The notes under the pieces were generated by a model, which did not search any database, was not told the DNA's origin, and worked only from the letters and a program-made list of their open reading frames with translations. Of a stretch of DNA of 64,000 nt, positions 17,303 through 26,139 are shown piece after piece; position 1 is the first letter of the stretch; every line of letters begins with the position of its first letter. A program made the translations under genes and the position numbers. The stretch comes from Halomonas sp. NO4 (GTDB lineage: Bacteria > Pseudomonadota > Gammaproteobacteria > Pseudomonadales > Halomonadaceae). Where the stretch lies: NCBI RefSeq assembly GCF_010994375.1, contig NZ_WHMA01000003.1, positions 124,001-188,000 of the forward strand. Reading direction: 5' to 3'.

Positions 17303-17445
17303 GGGGTATCGCCCGTCACCGCTGTCGGCTGTCGATGTCGATCAAAGGGCGACAGTATACACGCTCTCCCCCGGGGGTCGTCTGCCCAACGTGCAGCGCC
17401 CTCATGCGCGCGGCGCAGCATTTTCATCTTCGTGGCGGCCCGCTG

Positions 17446-17454
17446 TGCTACCAT
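17446..17454 (+). promoter_or_regulatory. extended -10 promoter of serA
   Basis: TGC-TACCAT is an extended -10 element (TGn plus hexamer) about 75 bases before the serA ATG. No good -35 hexamer is visible at the usual distance, as is common for extended -10 promoters. Confidence 0.5.
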
Positions 17455-17528
17455 GTGCGCCCTGTCTCCCGCCCGATTCCGTCGGCCAGGTCGCCGACGG
17501 CTCGCACCATCAAGGGGTTGATTCGACC

Positions 17529-18779
17529 ATGGCCAAAACGTCCCTGGACAAGAGCAAGATCAAGATCCTGCTGCTCGAGGGCGTCCACCAGAGCGCAGTG
17601 GACAATTTCCTGAACGCCGGTTACACCAACATCGAGCACCTGCCGACCTCGCTGGACGAGGCCTCGCTGATCGACAAGATCCGCGACGTCCACTTCATCG
17701 GCATCCGCTCGCGCACCCAGCTCACCGAACGCGTCTTCGCCGCCGCCGAGAAGCTGGTGGCGGTGGGCTGCTTCTGCATCGGCACCAATCAGGTCGACCT
17801 GGGGGCGGCGCTCTCGCGCGGCATCCCGGTGTTCAATGCGCCCTACTCCAACACCCGTTCGGTGGCGGAGCTGGTGCTGGCCGAGGCGATCATGCTGCTG
17901 CGCGGCATCCCCGAGAAGACCGCCCGCGCTCACCAGGGCGGCTGGCTGAAGAGCGCCAAGAACTCCCACGAGGCACGCGGCAAGACGCTGGGCATCGTCG
18001 GCTACGGCAATATCGGTGCCCAGCTCTCGGTGCTCGCCGAGTCGCTCGGCTTCAACGTCCTCTACTACGACGTGGTGACCAAGCTCGGCATGGGCAACGC
18101 CACCCAGGTTGCGAGCCTCGAGGAACTGCTGGCACGCGCCGACGTGGTGAGCCTGCACGTCCCCGAGGTGCCCTCCACCAAGTGGATGATCGGCAAGGAG
18201 CAGCTTTCGCTGATGAAGCAGGGGGGCATCCTGATCAACGCCTCCCGCGGCAGCGTGGTGGTGATCGAGGACCTGGCCGAGGCCATCGAGGCCGGCCGCC
18301 TAGCCGGCGCCGCCATCGACGTCTTCCCGGTGGAGCCCAAGGGCAACGCCGAGGAGTTCGTCAGCCCCCTGCGCGGCCTGCCCAACGTCATCCTCACCCC
18401 GCACATCGGCGGCTCCACCCTCGAGGCGCAGGAGAACATTGGCATCGAGGTCTCCGAGAAGCTGATCACCTACTCCGACAACGGCACCACCGTCACCTCG
18501 GTCAACTTCCCGGAAGTGGCCCTGCCGGCCCACCCCGACAAGCACCGCCTGCTGCACATCCACGACAACGTGCCGGGCGTGCTCTCCGAGATCAACCGCG
18601 TGCTCTCGGAGAACGACATCAACATCTCCGGCCAGTACCTGCAGACCAACGACAAGGTCGGCTACGTGGTCATCGACGTGGACAAGGCCTACGGCCCCCG
18701 GGCGCTGGACGCCCTGCGCCACGTAGCGCACACCCTGCGCGTGCGGGTGCTCTACTCGGAGACCAACTACGAGGCATAG
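17529..18779 (+). CDS. serA: D-3-phosphoglycerate dehydrogenase SerA
   Basis: SerA oxidises 3-phosphoglycerate to 3-phosphohydroxypyruvate, the first step of serine synthesis. The 416-residue protein shows the NAD fold (GIVGYGNIGAQLSVLAESLG), the catalytic Arg (NASRGSVVV), the Glu-His pair (LTPHIGGSTLEAQENIG) and a C-terminal ACT domain (about 340-416, HDNVPGVLSEINRVL) that in E. coli binds serine for feedback inhibition. The ATG at 17529 (MAKTSLDKSK) aligns with known SerA. It converges on the next gene with a six-base gap. Confidence 0.97.
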   Translation: MAKTSLDKSKIKILLLEGVHQSAVDNFLNAGYTNIEHLPTSLDEASLIDKIRDVHFIGIRSRTQLTERVFAAAEKLVAVGCFCIGTNQVDLGAALSRGIPVFNAPYSNTRSVAELVLAEAIMLLRGIPEKTARAHQGGWLKSAKNSHEARGKTLGIVGYGNIGAQLSVLAESLGFNVLYYDVVTKLGMGNATQVASLEELLARADVVSLHVPEVPSTKWMIGKEQLSLMKQGGILINASRGSVVVIEDLAEAIEAGRLAGAAIDVFPVEPKGNAEEFVSPLRGLPNVILTPHIGGSTLEAQENIGIEVSEKLITYSDNGTTVTSVNFPEVALPAHPDKHRLLHIHDNVPGVLSEINRVLSENDINISGQYLQTNDKVGYVVIDVDKAYGPRALDALRHVAHTLRVRVLYSETNYEA

Positions 18780-18785
18780 GGGCGG

Positions 18786-20009
18786 CTAGAACCAGGTCTC
18801 CAGCACTTCGACAACCTGCAGCCGCTCGTCGACCCGGCAAAGGCGGCGCCACTTGTCGAAGGTGAGGCAGGGGTGGGAGGTGCCGAAGGCGACGATGTCG
18901 CCGACGCGCACCTCGCCGTTGTCGCCGTCCGGGTCGCTCGGCAGCGCCACGAAGGCGTGCTGGTCCATCAGCCGGGTGACCCGCCAGCCGTCGACCGGCA
19001 GGGGGCGGTCGGCCCGGCCGCCCTCGCGATAGCGGCGCTGCGGTTCGGGCAGCTGGTCGACGCCGATATCGCGCTTGCCCAGGCCGACGATGGCCAGGCC
19101 CGGCTCGGGGAGGGAGACCACCTGGGCGAACACCTCGAGCGCCGGCTTGAGCCCCCGCTCGAGTTCCGGGCGACGCCCCAGCACGCCCTGCTGGGCGCGG
19201 CGGTAGAGGCCGTGGTCGTGCACCACGTAGCAGCCGGGGCGCAGCACCGGCACGAAATGGGGGCCGAGCCGCGCCTCCTGGAAGACCGCGGCGATCAGGT
19301 CGTACCACGCCGAACCGGAGGCGGTGATCAGCGGCGCGGGCGCCTCGATCAGGCCGTCGTGGTCGAGCGTCTGGGCCGCCTCCACCAGATGCCAGGCGTA
19401 GTCGCGCACGTCACGCGCGGGGTCGTCGCCCTGCACCACCCCCTCGTAGCCCTCCAGGCCCGAGAGCACCAGCGCTGGCTCGCTGGCCACCCGCTCGGCG
19501 AGCGCCAGCACGGCGTCCTGGTCGCGGCAGCCGCAGCGTCCGCCGTCGATGCCCAGTTCGACCAGTACCGGCAGGCGCAGGCCGCAGGCGGCGAAGTAAC
19601 GCCCCAGGTGGTCGACGTTGGCGGCGCTGTCCACCACGCAGTAGAACTCGGCGCCCGCCTCGATCAGCCGGGCGACGATCGCCATGTTGGCCTCGCCGAC
19701 TAGTTGGTTGGCCATCAGCAGCCGCTTGATGCCGTGGGCGAAGGCCGCTCGGCACTGAGGCGCGGTGGCCAGGGTAATGCCCCAGGCCCCCGCCGCCAGC
19801 TGGCGATGGAAGAGCGCCAGCGTCATGGTGGTCTTGCCGTGAGGGGCGAGGCGCGCGCCGTGGTCGCTGGCGAAGCGCTGCATCCACGCCAGGTTGTGGG
19901 CAAGCGGCGCCTCGTGGATCACCGCCGCGGGCAGGCTGACGTCCGCGAGCAGGTCGGGGCCGAACTCCGGCATCCCCTTGTGCAGCTCCGTCTCCGCGAA
20001 ATCGGCCAT
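18786..20009 (-). CDS. DSD1-family PLP enzyme (amino acid deaminase / D-threonine aldolase fold)
   Basis: This 407-residue protein has an alanine-racemase-like N-terminal barrel with the PLP lysine in ARLAPHGKTTMT and a C-terminal D-serine-dehydratase-like domain ending TSHPCLTFDKW, where the His and Cys of HxC bind zinc in yeast Dsd1. Known members deaminate D-serine or cleave D-3-hydroxy amino acids; the substrate cannot be read from sequence. GGGGAGG just before the ATG at 20009 decides the start. It diverges from a crotonase and an IclR gene, suggesting a small amino- or hydroxy-acid catabolic locus. Confidence 0.8.
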   Translation of the reverse strand: MADFAETELHKGMPEFGPDLLADVSLPAAVIHEAPLAHNLAWMQRFASDHGARLAPHGKTTMTLALFHRQLAAGAWGITLATAPQCRAAFAHGIKRLLMANQLVGEANMAIVARLIEAGAEFYCVVDSAANVDHLGRYFAACGLRLPVLVELGIDGGRCGCRDQDAVLALAERVASEPALVLSGLEGYEGVVQGDDPARDVRDYAWHLVEAAQTLDHDGLIEAPAPLITASGSAWYDLIAAVFQEARLGPHFVPVLRPGCYVVHDHGLYRRAQQGVLGRRPELERGLKPALEVFAQVVSLPEPGLAIVGLGKRDIGVDQLPEPQRRYREGGRADRPLPVDGWRVTRLMDQHAFVALPSDPDGDNGEVRVGDIVAFGTSHPCLTFDKWRRLCRVDERLQVVEVLETWF

Positions 20010-20115
20010 GCTGACCTCCCCGTGAAACGCCATCGTCTTTGGTCGCAAGCGTACCGAATGGCGGTCATGACGCGCTAGGCTGGTCGGCCGAAACCGTCAC
20101 CTGCGAGGAGACCCC

Positions 20116-20904
20116 ATGGCATCCGACGACGACCGTCCGCTGCGCCGCCACGACGACGCCGGCGTGACCACCCTGACGATGAACCGCCCCGGCCAGTTCA
20201 ATGCCCTCTCCGAGGCGATGCTCGAGGCGCTGGGCAGCGAGCTCGACCGGCTCGCCGCGGACGAGCGCGTACGCTGCGTGGTGCTCGCCGCCGAAGGGCG
20301 CGCCTTCTGTGCCGGCCACGACCTCAAGGAAATGCGCGCCACTCCCGACGAGGCCTACTACCGCACGCTGTTCGCCCGCTGCGGCGAGGTGATGCAGCGC
20401 CTCGTCGCCCTGCCGGTGCCGGTGATCGCCCGGGTGCAGGGCCTGGCCACCGCCGCGGGCTGCCAGCTGGTGGCCAGCTGCGACCTGGCGGTGGCCGCCC
20501 GCTCGGCGCGCTTTGCCGTCTCCGGCATCAATGTCGGGCTGTTCTGCTCGACGCCGGCGGTGGCGCTGTCGCGCACCATCGGCCGCAAGCGCGCCCTGGA
20601 GATGCTCTTCACCGGCGAGTTCATCGATGCCGACCAGGCCCTGGACTGGGGACTGGTCAACCGCGTGGCCGACGACGACGCCCTCGACGATGTCCTCGGC
20701 GAGCTCACCGCGGCCATCGCCGCCAAGAGCGCCGTGGCGCTGCGTACCGGCAAGGCGCTGTTTCAGCGCCAGCTGCAACTGCCCCTGGATGAAGCCTACG
20801 GCCTTGCCGGCGACACCATGGCCGCCAACATGATGGCCGAGGACGTGACCGAGGGCATCGACGCCTTCATCGCCAAGCGCGCCCCGCAATGGCGGCACCG
20901 CTGA
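20116..20904 (+). CDS. enoyl-CoA hydratase/isomerase-family protein (ECHDC3-like)
   Basis: A 262-residue crotonase-fold protein with the oxyanion-hole segments EGRAFCAGHDLKEM and ATAAGCQLVASCDLAV. In classical enoyl-CoA hydratase the second segment has Glu in GCEL and a second Glu some 20 residues on; here these read GCQL and SGINVGLFC, so both catalytic acids appear to be missing. That pattern is typical of the ECHDC3-like branch, whose reaction is uncertain. Start ATG 20116 is preceded by GCGAGGAG. Confidence 0.85.
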   Translation: MASDDDRPLRRHDDAGVTTLTMNRPGQFNALSEAMLEALGSELDRLAADERVRCVVLAAEGRAFCAGHDLKEMRATPDEAYYRTLFARCGEVMQRLVALPVPVIARVQGLATAAGCQLVASCDLAVAARSARFAVSGINVGLFCSTPAVALSRTIGRKRALEMLFTGEFIDADQALDWGLVNRVADDDALDDVLGELTAAIAAKSAVALRTGKALFQRQLQLPLDEAYGLAGDTMAANMMAEDVTEGIDAFIAKRAPQWRHR

Positions 20905-21003
20905 GCCGGCAAGGGAATGGAAGGCATTTCCGCAGTCGAGACAGCGCCTGTCCAAGTGGGTATCCTGTGGGCATGAGGTTTCCCCGCACGAGGAGAGTCA
21001 CGG

Positions 21004-21849
21004 GTGAGTGAAGGCAAACGCAGAACGGTCGGGCGCCCGCCCGGCCCCGGCAAGAGCGCCAGCGGCCACAGCCAGTCGCTGGTGCGCGGGCTGACCCTGC
21101 TCGAGCGCCTGGCCGCGACACCGGGCGGACTGGCGCTCTCCGAGCTGGCCGAGGCGGTCGACCTGGCCCCCTCGACCACCCACCGACTGCTGCAGGCGCT
21201 GCAGAGCCAGGGCTTCATCGCCCAGGATAGCGAGCTCGGGGTGTGGAAAGTGGACGTCAAGACCTTCCGCATCGGCAACAGCTTTCTCGAGGCGCGCGAC
21301 TTCGTGGCCACCAGCCGCCCCTACCTGCGCCGCTTGACCGCCCAGACCGGCGAGACCGCCAACCTGGGCATCCGCGACGGCGGCACGGCGGTGTTCCTGG
21401 CGCAGAGCGAGTCGCCGCAGATGATGCGCATGATCACAAGACTCGGCTCCCGGGCGCCGCTGCACGCCTCGGGGGTGGGCAAGGCACTGATGGCCTGGCT
21501 GCCCGACGACGAGTTCGAGCGCATCCTCGCCGAGCGCGGCCTGGCCCGGGTCACCGCCAACACCCTGCACAGCGCCGAGTCGCTGCGCGCCGACCTCGCC
21601 GAGGTGCGCCGCCTGGGCTATGCCTGCGACCGCGAAGAGCACGCCGTGGGCCTGCACTGCGTGGCCGCCTGCATCCACGACGAGCACGCTACCCCGCTGG
21701 CGGCGATCTCGGTCTCCGGGCCCATGGCGCGCATTCCCGAAGCGCGCCTCAGCGAGCTGGGCGAGCTGGTGCGCGACACCGCTGCCGAGATCACCGCCCG
21801 TCTGGGCGGCCAGGTCCCCGCCGCCCGCGAGTCGATGGCCGAGGCATGA
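21004..21849 (+). CDS. IclR-family transcription regulator
   Basis: This 281-residue regulator has a basic Gly/Pro-rich tail (GRPPGPGKSASG), an IclR winged helix (about 24-85; SELAEAVDLAPSTTHRLLQAL) and the IclR effector domain (LHASGVGKALMAWL; GYACDREEHAVGLHCVAACI). IclR proteins sense small organic acids and control adjacent catabolic genes. It follows the crotonase by 99 bases and faces the DSD1-type gene, so these two are likely targets. GTG start at 21004 follows AGGAGAG. Confidence 0.88.
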   Translation: MSEGKRRTVGRPPGPGKSASGHSQSLVRGLTLLERLAATPGGLALSELAEAVDLAPSTTHRLLQALQSQGFIAQDSELGVWKVDVKTFRIGNSFLEARDFVATSRPYLRRLTAQTGETANLGIRDGGTAVFLAQSESPQMMRMITRLGSRAPLHASGVGKALMAWLPDDEFERILAERGLARVTANTLHSAESLRADLAEVRRLGYACDREEHAVGLHCVAACIHDEHATPLAAISVSGPMARIPEARLSELGELVRDTAAEITARLGGQVPAARESMAEA

Positions 21850-22367
21850 CAACCTGTCGCGTTGCCCTGCTCTCACTGGCCCTGGCGGCGCCGCTGGCGA
21901 TCGGCAGCGAAACGGAGCGCTTTCGCTTTCCCGTCGAGGGCGTGGTGGTGGACAGCGCCGAGGACCTGGTGTGGCAGCGCTGCAGCCTGGGCCAGACCGT
22001 CGCCGAGGGACGCTGTCAGGGCGAGGCGGCCGGCGTCACGCTGGCCGAGGCCGAAACCTACGCCGAGGCACAAGCCAGCGCCGGCTGCCCCTGGCGGCTA
22101 CCTCGCTTCTTCGAGCTGCGCTCACTGATGCAAGCGCCGAGCACGGCGGGCGTCGCCATCGACACCGCCGCCTTTCCCGACACGCCATCCGGCTGGTACT
22201 GGAACCAGGCGAGCGCCGGCGGCCACTCCCAGCAGGACTGCTTCGTCGACTTCGCCGGCGAAGGCCGCACCCGCTGCAACATGGCCGGCGACTTCCACGT
22301 GCGCCTGGTGATGGACCTCAAGGCGACGGGGGCCACCACATGCCCTGCCCCCCGAAACGAGCACTGA
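21846..22367 (+). CDS. secreted DUF1566-domain protein
   Basis: A 173-residue protein with a signal peptide (about 1-20) and one DUF1566/Lcl-C domain: DSAEDLVWQRC near the N-terminus, TLAEAETYAEAQASAGCPWRLP as the conserved W-R-L-P stretch, and SGWYWNQASAGG towards the end. Several Cys residues suggest disulfides. Function is unknown for most members. The ATG overlaps the iclR-type stop by four bases (ATGA), implying coupled translation, an odd partner for a regulator. Confidence 0.75.
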   Translation: MTTCRVALLSLALAAPLAIGSETERFRFPVEGVVVDSAEDLVWQRCSLGQTVAEGRCQGEAAGVTLAEAETYAEAQASAGCPWRLPRFFELRSLMQAPSTAGVAIDTAAFPDTPSGWYWNQASAGGHSQQDCFVDFAGEGRTRCNMAGDFHVRLVMDLKATGATTCPAPRNEH

Positions 22368-22383
22368 CGCTCAACTCAGTCGC

Positions 22384-22875
22384 TCAGCCCAGCCGTTCGA
22401 GCTGACGCTCGAGCTTGCGCATGATGTTCAGGAGGTCGCGGTACTCCCCGGCGGTGAGGGTCGCGACCAGCTCCGCTTCCCAGGCCTGGGCCTCGGGCAG
22501 GAGCTCGGCAAGCAGCGCCTGACCCGGCTCGGTGAGGCGCAGCTCGTGGAGCCGCTGGTCGCGCGGCGAGGGACGGCGACTGATCAGCCCGCGCTCCTCC
22601 AGGGCCTGCACCGCCCGCGAGACGCGCGCCTTGTCCATGCGCGTCGCCTCGCAGATCTGCTTGGCCGAGAGTTCATCGCAGTGGCTGAGCCAGGCCAGCA
22701 CCCGCCACTGGGCGATATTGAGCTGATAGCGCTCCTCGTAGAGCTGCGCCAGGGCCTGGCTGATGCGGTCGGCCAGGCTATTGAGCCGATAGGGCAGGAA
22801 CTGGTTGAGATCCAGCTCCTGCTTGGCCGGCTGACCCAAGGCCGGGCCCTCGCCCTGTGCTCCCTCACGTTTCAT
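22384..22875 (-). CDS. MarR-family transcription regulator
   Basis: A 163-residue MarR protein with the winged helix at about 45-115 (SAKQICEATRMDKARVSRAVQAL, wing SRRPSPRDQRLHELRLTEPG). MarR proteins usually repress genes and let go when a phenolic or aromatic acid binds. It follows the TRAP transporter by 19 bases in the same direction, so it is probably the last gene of dctPQM-marR. It is the best candidate to bind the GTTTC-N4-GAAAC operator in the divergent promoter of the homogentisate operon. Start ATG 22875 follows GGGGAG. Confidence 0.9.
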   Translation of the reverse strand: MKREGAQGEGPALGQPAKQELDLNQFLPYRLNSLADRISQALAQLYEERYQLNIAQWRVLAWLSHCDELSAKQICEATRMDKARVSRAVQALEERGLISRRPSPRDQRLHELRLTEPGQALLAELLPEAQAWEAELVATLTAGEYRDLLNIMRKLERQLERLG

Positions 22876-22894
22876 GATCACTCTCCCCAAGGCT

Positions 22895-24190
22895 CTAATA
22901 GAGCAGTTGCGGCAGGAACAGCACGATACCCGGGAAGATCAGCACCAGCAACGCGCGCGCCGTGCCCGCCACCCAGAAGGGCGTCACCCCGCGGAAGATG
23001 GTGCCGGTGCTCACGTCCGGCAGCACCGCCCGCAGCACGAAGACGTTCATCCCTACCGGCGGGGTGATCAGGCTGATCTCGATCACGATCACCACCAGAA
23101 TCCCGAACCACACCAGGTCGTAGCCCAGCCCCGCCACCACCGGGAAGAACACCGGCACGGTGAGCAGCAGCATCGACATGCTCTCGAACACGCAGCCCAG
23201 CAGCACGTAGATCGCGATGATCACCAGGATCACCATAAAAGGCGCCATCTCCAGGCCATTGACGAACGTCAGCAGCTCGCCCGGCAGCCCGGCGCGGTTG
23301 ATGAAGTTGGCAAATATCAGCGCAGTGAGCACCACGGCGAAGAGCATGGCGGTGGTGCGCACGGTGTCCATCAGCACGTCCATCAGCACCTGCGGCGTCA
23401 GCGCGCGACGCACCAGGGCGATGACGAAGGCGCCCATGGCACCAATGCCCGCGGCCTCGGTGGGGGTAAAGATGCCGAGGTAGATGCCGCCGATCACCAG
23501 CACGAACAGCGCCAAGGTGCTGCCCACACTCTTCAGTGCGGCGATCCGTTCGCTCCAGGGCACCACCTCACCGGCGGGGCCGGCGTCGGGGTCGCGCCAC
23601 ATGACCCACTTCACCGCGCCCAAGTAGAGCACGATGCCCAGCATCCCGGGAATGAAGCCCGCCGCAAACAACTCACGGATGCTGGTCTCGGTGAGGATGC
23701 CGTAGATCACCAGCATCACGCTGGGTGGAATCAGGATGCCCAGGGTGCCGCCGGCGGCGATCGACGCCGAAGCCAGCGAGTCCTTGTAACCGTACTTGCG
23801 CATCTGCGGCATGGCCACGCGGCCCATGGTCGCGCAGGTGGCCAGGCTCGAGCCGCAGATGGCGCTGAAGCCACCGCAGGCGACGATGGTGGCCATGGCC
23901 TGGCCGCCCTTGCGATGACCGAGAAAGCCGTTGGAGGCGCGAAACAACGCGTCCGAGAGCCCCGCATGGGAAACCAGGTTGCCCATGAGGATGAACAGCG
24001 GAATCACCGACAGGCCATAGTCCATGGTCGTGTCGATCACCCGCCGCGCCGCCATGGACTCGGCGGCCATCCAGTTGCCGGTCAGGTAGTAGAAGCCGAC
24101 AAAGCCGACGATGCCCATGGCAAAGGCCAGCGGCACGCGCAGGAAGGCCAGCAGCAGCAGCGCCGCAAAGCCGTAGAATGCTTCAATCAT
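22895..24190 (-). CDS. TRAP transporter large permease DctM
   Basis: A 431-residue membrane protein with about 12 helices and the DctM signatures (GIVGFVGFYYLTGNW, LVSHAGLSDALFRASNGFLGHRKGG read in part, and PPSVMLVIYGILTETSI). It is the ion-coupled transport subunit. It overlaps dctQ by four bases. Substrate is probably an aromatic or related carboxylate, judged from its divergent homogentisate operon. Confidence 0.95.
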   Translation of the reverse strand: MIEAFYGFAALLLLAFLRVPLAFAMGIVGFVGFYYLTGNWMAAESMAARRVIDTTMDYGLSVIPLFILMGNLVSHAGLSDALFRASNGFLGHRKGGQAMATIVACGGFSAICGSSLATCATMGRVAMPQMRKYGYKDSLASASIAAGGTLGILIPPSVMLVIYGILTETSIRELFAAGFIPGMLGIVLYLGAVKWVMWRDPDAGPAGEVVPWSERIAALKSVGSTLALFVLVIGGIYLGIFTPTEAAGIGAMGAFVIALVRRALTPQVLMDVLMDTVRTTAMLFAVVLTALIFANFINRAGLPGELLTFVNGLEMAPFMVILVIIAIYVLLGCVFESMSMLLLTVPVFFPVVAGLGYDLVWFGILVVIVIEISLITPPVGMNVFVLRAVLPDVSTGTIFRGVTPFWVAGTARALLVLIFPGIVLFLPQLLY

Positions 24191-24738
24191 TGATCGCCTC
24201 CCGGACCTTTCTCGGGACTAAGGGGGCCTCCCCGCTCGACCTTGCCGATCCCCTCCAGCAGGTAGCACACGGCCCGCAACAGGGTGAGGGCGGCCGACAC
24301 CGCCAGCATGATTGCGATCAGGTAGATCAGGTAACCGGTCTGGATGCGCAGGAACTCGGTCACGTCTCCCCACTGGAAGGCCCGCTCGCCCAGGGCCCAG
24401 ACCCTGCCCGCCATGACCCACAGGGCGACGGCGACGATCAGGTTGACGAGCATCTGGCGAATCCAGATCAGCCGCGAGGGAAAAATGGCATCGAGCAAGT
24501 CGACGCTGACGTGCTCCTCGCGCCAGCACACCACCGGCAGCGACAGGAACACTACCGCGGCGAGCATCAGTTGGGTCAGCTCGACGGCACCGAGAATCGG
24601 CGAATTGAAGAAGAAACGGCCGGCAACGTCCGCCGTGGTCAGCAGCATCATGGCAAAGAGGGTGGCGCCCGCCACCCCCTCGAGCCCCATCTGCATGACC
24701 CGGCCGACGTGCTGCCAACGAGTCGACAGGCTTGTCAT
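24187..24738 (-). CDS. TRAP transporter small permease DctQ
   Basis: A 183-residue protein with four membrane helices and the DctQ-type segment TTADVAGRFFFNSPILGAVEL. It pairs with DctM in the membrane complex. The ATG at 24738 (MTSLSTRW) was chosen; a longer frame would add an unsupported tail over the dctP end. It lies 19 bases after dctP. Confidence 0.92.
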   Translation of the reverse strand: MTSLSTRWQHVGRVMQMGLEGVAGATLFAMMLLTTADVAGRFFFNSPILGAVELTQLMLAAVVFLSLPVVCWREEHVSVDLLDAIFPSRLIWIRQMLVNLIVAVALWVMAGRVWALGERAFQWGDVTEFLRIQTGYLIYLIAIMLAVSAALTLLRAVCYLLEGIGKVERGGPLSPEKGPGGDQ

Positions 24739-24757
24739 GATCGGCTCCAGATGGGAA

Positions 24758-25813
24758 TTACTGCTGCACCACGCGCGATTCGATGCTCTCGCCCTCGGCG
24801 GCCTCGGTGAGCTGCTCACGGAAGAAGCTCAGCGCCTCGCGGGCATCCAGCTCGCCGCGGCTGACCTTGTCGGCCCACGCCTCGATCAGCTCGTCGGTGA
24901 CACCCTTGAGCATGGCAATGTCTTCTTCGGAGGCCTGGGTGAAGGTGTTGCCGAGCTCCTCGGCGAATTCGACGCCGCGCTCGTCGGAGGCATCCATCAT
25001 GTAGCCGAACAGGCGTGACAGCTGCTCACCCGATACGCTCTCGATGGCCTCGCGATCCTCCGCCGAGACACGGTCCCAGACCATGGGATTCATGACGATG
25101 GCGAAGCTGCCGCGATAGAACCCACCTTCCACCGTCAGGGTGTACGGCAACACCTCGGCCACGCGGAAACTGCGCAGCCCCTCGAGGGTCAGCATGGCCC
25201 CGTCGATAACCCCCTGCGAGGCCGCCTCGTAGACGCCAGTCGGCGGCAGCGCCACGCCGGTCACGCCGATGGCATCCGCCAGGTCGCTCATCAGACCGCC
25301 GCCGGTGCGCACCCGCTGACCCTCGAGCTCGTCGAAGGTTTCCACCTTGTCGGCGGTGAAGATCTGCCCCGGGCCGTGCACCCCGACGGCCATGACTTCG
25401 AGGCCGCGATGCTCGCCCGCCTGGGCGAGATGCGCCTCGAAGGTTTCCCAGTAGGCGGATGACGCAGCCTCGGAGGAGAACGCCTCGAAGGTGGGGAATT
25501 CCGGCAGCTTGGTCAGCTCGAAACGGCCCGGCATGTGACCGTGGAAGATCCAGCTAGCATCGGCGACCCCGTCGGCAACCAGCGCCATCTGGGACGCGGG
25601 CGGCCCCAGATCCTCGGTGACCTGAAGCGTCACCCGACCCTCGGTTGCCTCCTCGATCCACGCCTTCCAGGTGGGCCAGACGATGGTATTGATGCCATGG
25701 TTGGGCCCACCCCAGCTGCTCACGTTGATGGTGGTCTGGGCCAGCGCCGGGCTGGCAAGGCCAATACTGGCTGCTGCCGCGGCGCCAATCATCAGGCGGG
25801 TTGCATTGTTCAT
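24758..25813 (-). CDS. TRAP transporter substrate-binding protein DctP
   Basis: A periplasmic binding protein of 351 residues with a signal peptide (about 1-25, ALA-QTT). It has the DctP layout, including the loop GQRVRTGGGLMSDLADAIG where the conserved Arg that pairs with a substrate carboxylate is found, and GAMLTLEGLRSF. It captures an organic acid for DctQM. First gene of dctPQM-marR, divergent from the homogentisate operon. Confidence 0.94.
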   Translation of the reverse strand: MNNATRLMIGAAAAASIGLASPALAQTTINVSSWGGPNHGINTIVWPTWKAWIEEATEGRVTLQVTEDLGPPASQMALVADGVADASWIFHGHMPGRFELTKLPEFPTFEAFSSEAASSAYWETFEAHLAQAGEHRGLEVMAVGVHGPGQIFTADKVETFDELEGQRVRTGGGLMSDLADAIGVTGVALPPTGVYEAASQGVIDGAMLTLEGLRSFRVAEVLPYTLTVEGGFYRGSFAIVMNPMVWDRVSAEDREAIESVSGEQLSRLFGYMMDASDERGVEFAEELGNTFTQASEEDIAMLKGVTDELIEAWADKVSRGELDAREALSFFREQLTEAAEGESIESRVVQQ

Positions 25814-26139
25814 TGTGTGCTCCTCATGTCGTCACAGGTGATGGCGATTCACGCACATTGTTGTTGGCTGGGCCCTCGCGGCGCTGGCGGGTAGCGAGCA
25901 TCCAACCAGGTTGGGTGACGCTCTCACCATGCCGGCGATTATTCTCCTTCGCAACTAAATTCACGGGAAAACAGAATTAGACTTAGGTAGCAATTCGCCC
26001 AGAAATAGATGATCTCAAGCAATTTTTTGCCATTCTCGTTCAGTACGGTCCTTTCTCGCGATCGCGCCTCGCTGGACATACGGTTTCACGAGAAACTATG
26101 ATCGATTCGCGCGATACCCCTGACGACACCGGAGGAACC
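25814..26139. promoter_or_regulatory. divergent control region, TRAP operon / homogentisate operon
   Basis: This 326-base stretch holds no gene and is markedly richer in A/T between 25940 and 26060 than its surroundings. It carries the promoter and operator of the rightward operon at its right end (26073-26102). Promoter elements for dctP on the minus strand are less clear. Confidence 0.55.
26073..26102 (+). promoter_or_regulatory. promoter with operator in the spacer, homogentisate operon
   Basis: TGGACA (26073-26078) and TATGAT (26097-26102) are separated by 18 bases, and the inverted repeat GTTTC-ACGA-GAAAC (26083-26096) fills the spacer. A protein bound there would block RNA polymerase. 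The same 14-base pattern recurs as GTTTC-ATAT-GAAAC at 42058-42071. Confidence 0.65.

Noticed and set aside
17332-17345. TCGAT-GTCG-ATCAA as a possible Fnr box before xseB
   Set aside because: It departs from the TTGAC/GTCAA form seen at the other sites, and no anaerobic role for xseB-ispA-dxs is expected.
14077-17613. A 1178-codon open frame on the plus strand opposite dxs, ispA and xseB
   Set aside because: Shadow of three certain genes on the minus strand, composed of His/Arg/Gly-rich sequence with no domain.
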